A DNA stretch of 64,000 bases from positions 3,179,649-3,243,648 of the forward strand of contig NC_020177.2 in NCBI RefSeq assembly GCF_000224145.3, given 5' to 3'. A program made the position numbers and the translations under genes. A model generated the notes under the pieces. It saw only the letters and a list, made by a program, of their open reading frames with translations, ran no database searches and was not told the origin of the DNA. Of this stretch, positions 62,401-64,000 are shown in pieces. Position 1 is the stretch's first letter; each line of letters starts with the position of its first letter. This stretch comes from Ciona intestinalis (Eukaryota; Chordata; Ascidiacea; Phlebobranchia; Cionidae).

Positions 62401-64000
62401 CTGGAAAAAGAAAACTAAATTGCAATTCGTACAAAATCAAATACATGAAACATAGGTGTACGTTTATACAATCATTTTCAAGTTCTTGGAGGATTTGTAA
62501 GTATAACGAACACGCTCTATCCTAATATAAAGCATGTTTACAAAACTGACGTTTTTTGTTGTTCTTACTGTAATCAAAAACACAAACTAAGAGGTATATG
62601 TTGTGCGCCTGCTATCCAAACGTTAACCTATAGAGATAGGCTTCTACTCAATTGGTTTACACCGGATTGGTTACGATATAAAGCACAAAACAAGGTCTTA
62701 CGATCTGCCATGTTGGTTCCGCCACTTGTTGTCCTAAGTATTCGAAATATGAAGCGAAACCTTCGTTCAACCAGAGGTTATCCCACCATTTCATTGTAAC
62801 CACGTTCCCGAACCACTGTATTGTAAAATCAGTATGAACAAGTCAGATATACAGATATACATATATGTATAAGAGCATGGTTTACTTCGTACTTGGTGAA
62901 AAATAAGTAATTCCGCAAAAGAATCGTGTTCTTGAATTTTCTCATATAATTTCTGGCTTTCTCTATAACTTTTACAGCTTTTTTTGGAATACTATTAATT
63001 GGCCAGCTTTAAATTGTTTTTTTGGCTTCAAAATAACCTTAAACCATAGATAGAATCACCTGGTGTACAAGCTCATGAGCAATAACAGCAGCAACGCGTT
63101 GTTTATTCGCTGTAGAAGATTCGCGATCGTCCCATAACAGATTGGTTTCCCTGTAGGTTATAAGGCCCCAGTTCTCCATTGCACCGGTTCCAAAGTTGGG
63201 AATAGATATCATGTCTGTGTATACGAAAATGATTTGCTTAATTTGACCTTCGATTAGAGAATAAAGAATAAAACTATGGGAAGAGAAAATAGAATGAATA
63301 GGTGTTCCATCTTCTTCGACCCTACTATGTATATTTAGCACAACACGAGTGTTCACCTTATGGTGTATAATCATTATTTAACAACTTAGAATAAAGTCAA
63401 GGTGTTGGGAGGTCCAGGACAGAGTCATAATTTTTAAATGGTATAATTGGCCTGGGTTTTGGGATAGTTGGCCAACTCTGGCCTAAAGGTACTCGACGAA
63501 AACCTCGGCCACATATAGAATAGAATATTATTCAACTATTAGTAAAGAGATTGTACAAATAAACGGTTGTAGATTGTACGAAAGCTCCACGAAAGCAATG
63601 AGTCGGCTTACCGCATTTTGGAAGCGCGTAATCCATTCCAAAATATTCCTCGAAAAAATCGAACACTATTTTCATTACATCAAGTGCATAGTTCGCTTGA
63701 CCGGCGTCTTTTTGATGGGGCGGGACAAATACACGCAACTGAAATTTAAAATAAAAATAAAGTAAAAAGCATATACAAAAACTTCACGTGTGCGAAGTTT
63801 GCGATCCTGTATTTACATTAAGACAGCACAAAAATAGACATAAGAGCATTTTTAAAAAAGGCCTGTACTAAAACGTTACTTGTCCACATGTGTTCTTTTT
63901 TTATACACCTCGTGCCCGCTTACAAGTTACCACGTGTGTAACTTTGTGGGTAATGAAACATATTTTTTACCGGGATGCCGTTTTTCGCACTCTTCTCTTC
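56461..64000 (-). CDS. M1 zinc aminopeptidase (APN/ENPEP type), C-terminal ~671 residues
   Basis: Sixteen exons, 5' to 3': 63971-64000 (cut by window end), 63612-63738, 63060-63214, 62702-62815, 62266-62400, 61879-62010, 61354-61467, 60969-61110, 60405-60597, 59844-59991, 59053-59129, 58749-58856, 58204-58371, 57649-57789, 57214-57295, 56461-56610; all in frame to a TAG at 56461. It carries the exopeptidase motif GAMENWG, the zinc site HELVHQW with the third ligand in LNEGF exactly 18 residues later (split between two exons), and MGYPVL, GYYRVNY, then the ERAP1-C-like helical domain. It removes N-terminal residues from peptides, usually as a type II membrane ectoenzyme; the cytoplasmic tail, membrane anchor and N-terminal beta domain lie beyond the window (about 300 residues missing). 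All catalytic residues seen are present, so an active enzyme is likely. The exact vertebrate counterpart is open. Confidence 0.95.
56672..56852. mobile_element. Palindromic MITE in the last aminopeptidase intron
   Basis: TATAGTAGGTGGAACACTTT to GACCCATCTCTCCCCACCGT; left end shortened. Confidence 0.8.
57055..57614. repeat. SINE head fragment (57055-57112) and right-half MITE (57480-57614)
   Basis: AATTGCTCCAACCCAGTGGT marks the SINE. GTCCCATCTTACCCCACCCT marks the MITE, which ends about 35 bp from exon 57649-57789; exon 57214-57295 lies between them. Confidence 0.65.
58545..58690. mobile_element. MITE with deleted interior
   Basis: TATAGTAGAGTGGGGGAAGA to ACCATCTTGCCCCGTCCTAC; aminopeptidase intron. 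Confidence 0.8.
59166..59382. mobile_element. Palindromic MITE in an aminopeptidase intron
   Basis: TAGTAGGGTAGGGGAAGGTA to TCCCATCTTCCCCCACTTCA. A short TATCCAAATAATATATAA stutter sits near the left end. Confidence 0.85.
59497..59780 (-). repeat. Composite SINE, reverse orientation
   Basis: Starts with the (GAAT)n tail (TGAATGAATGAATGAAT), then body (TTCTGTTTCACACCTCGTGC), joint (CATTAGTGACCACTGGGTTA) and head remainder (ACACACGCCCACAATAGTAG). Confidence 0.8.
60636..60805. repeat. ATTC/TTTA-rich simple repeat
   Basis: Irregular TTCATTCATTC and TTTATTTATTTG runs over about 170 bp in an aminopeptidase intron, like an overgrown SINE tail without a body. Confidence 0.75.
63275..63336. mobile_element. 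Right-end MITE fragment
   Basis: GAGAAAATAGAATGAATAGG to TTCCATCTTCTTCGACCCTA. Confidence 0.7.
63890..63958 (-). repeat. SINE body fragment
   Basis: ACACCTCGTGCCCGCTTACA then AGTTACCACGTGTGTAACTT; ends a dozen bases before the donor of the exon at 63971. Confidence 0.7.

Overview
The window is AT-rich animal DNA with short, intron-rich genes, GT-AG introns with U-rich acceptors, a tRNA-derived SINE with ATTC-type tails and a dense ~200 bp palindromic MITE. Together with the protein set (a tunicate-like A1CF, PSMC4, an M1 aminopeptidase) this points to an ascidian, most likely a Ciona species. The organism call is inference. The two repeat families resemble the composite SINE and MITE families described from Ciona intestinalis.

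Layout. (1) 72-20209, + strand: a many-exon gene for a large Arg/Ser-, Lys-, Gln- and Pro-rich protein, with a 77 bp intron in its 3' UTR. Its middle (3301-9101) is repeated almost exactly at 9227-13480. Both copies abut N gaps and differ like two alleles, so this looks like an assembly duplication of haplotypes. One copy carries an expanded 52-bp minisatellite in which every unit is a potential 6-nt microexon. (2) 20846-21386, - strand: an unrecognised small gene or 3' exon with a C-terminal hydrophobic stretch. (3) 22888-26287 (-) and 27371-31206 (+): two head-to-head paralogous secreted class III (metallo-beta-lactamase type) alkylsulfatases with identical intron phases. (4) 32468-39513 (-): a 15-exon secreted protein with a signal peptide, ShKT domain, Thr-rich linker, CAP domain and Cys-rich tail. 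(5) 41633-49560 (+): an A1CF/RBM46/RBM47-type RNA-binding protein with three RRMs and a C-terminal dsRBM. (6) 50823-55156 (-): PSMC4/RPT3 of the 26S proteasome. (7) 56461-64000 (-): an M1 zinc aminopeptidase, cut by the window edge at its N-terminal side.

I rebuilt the exon chains of genes 3-7 by hand. Every junction keeps frame, so exon limits are mostly good to the base. The genes do not form an obvious pathway; the only functional unit is the divergent alkylsulfatase pair. About 40 copies of one MITE family fill introns and spacers from 21.8 kb to the end, while the first 20 kb has essentially only one locus of it and instead has hAT-like foldback elements.
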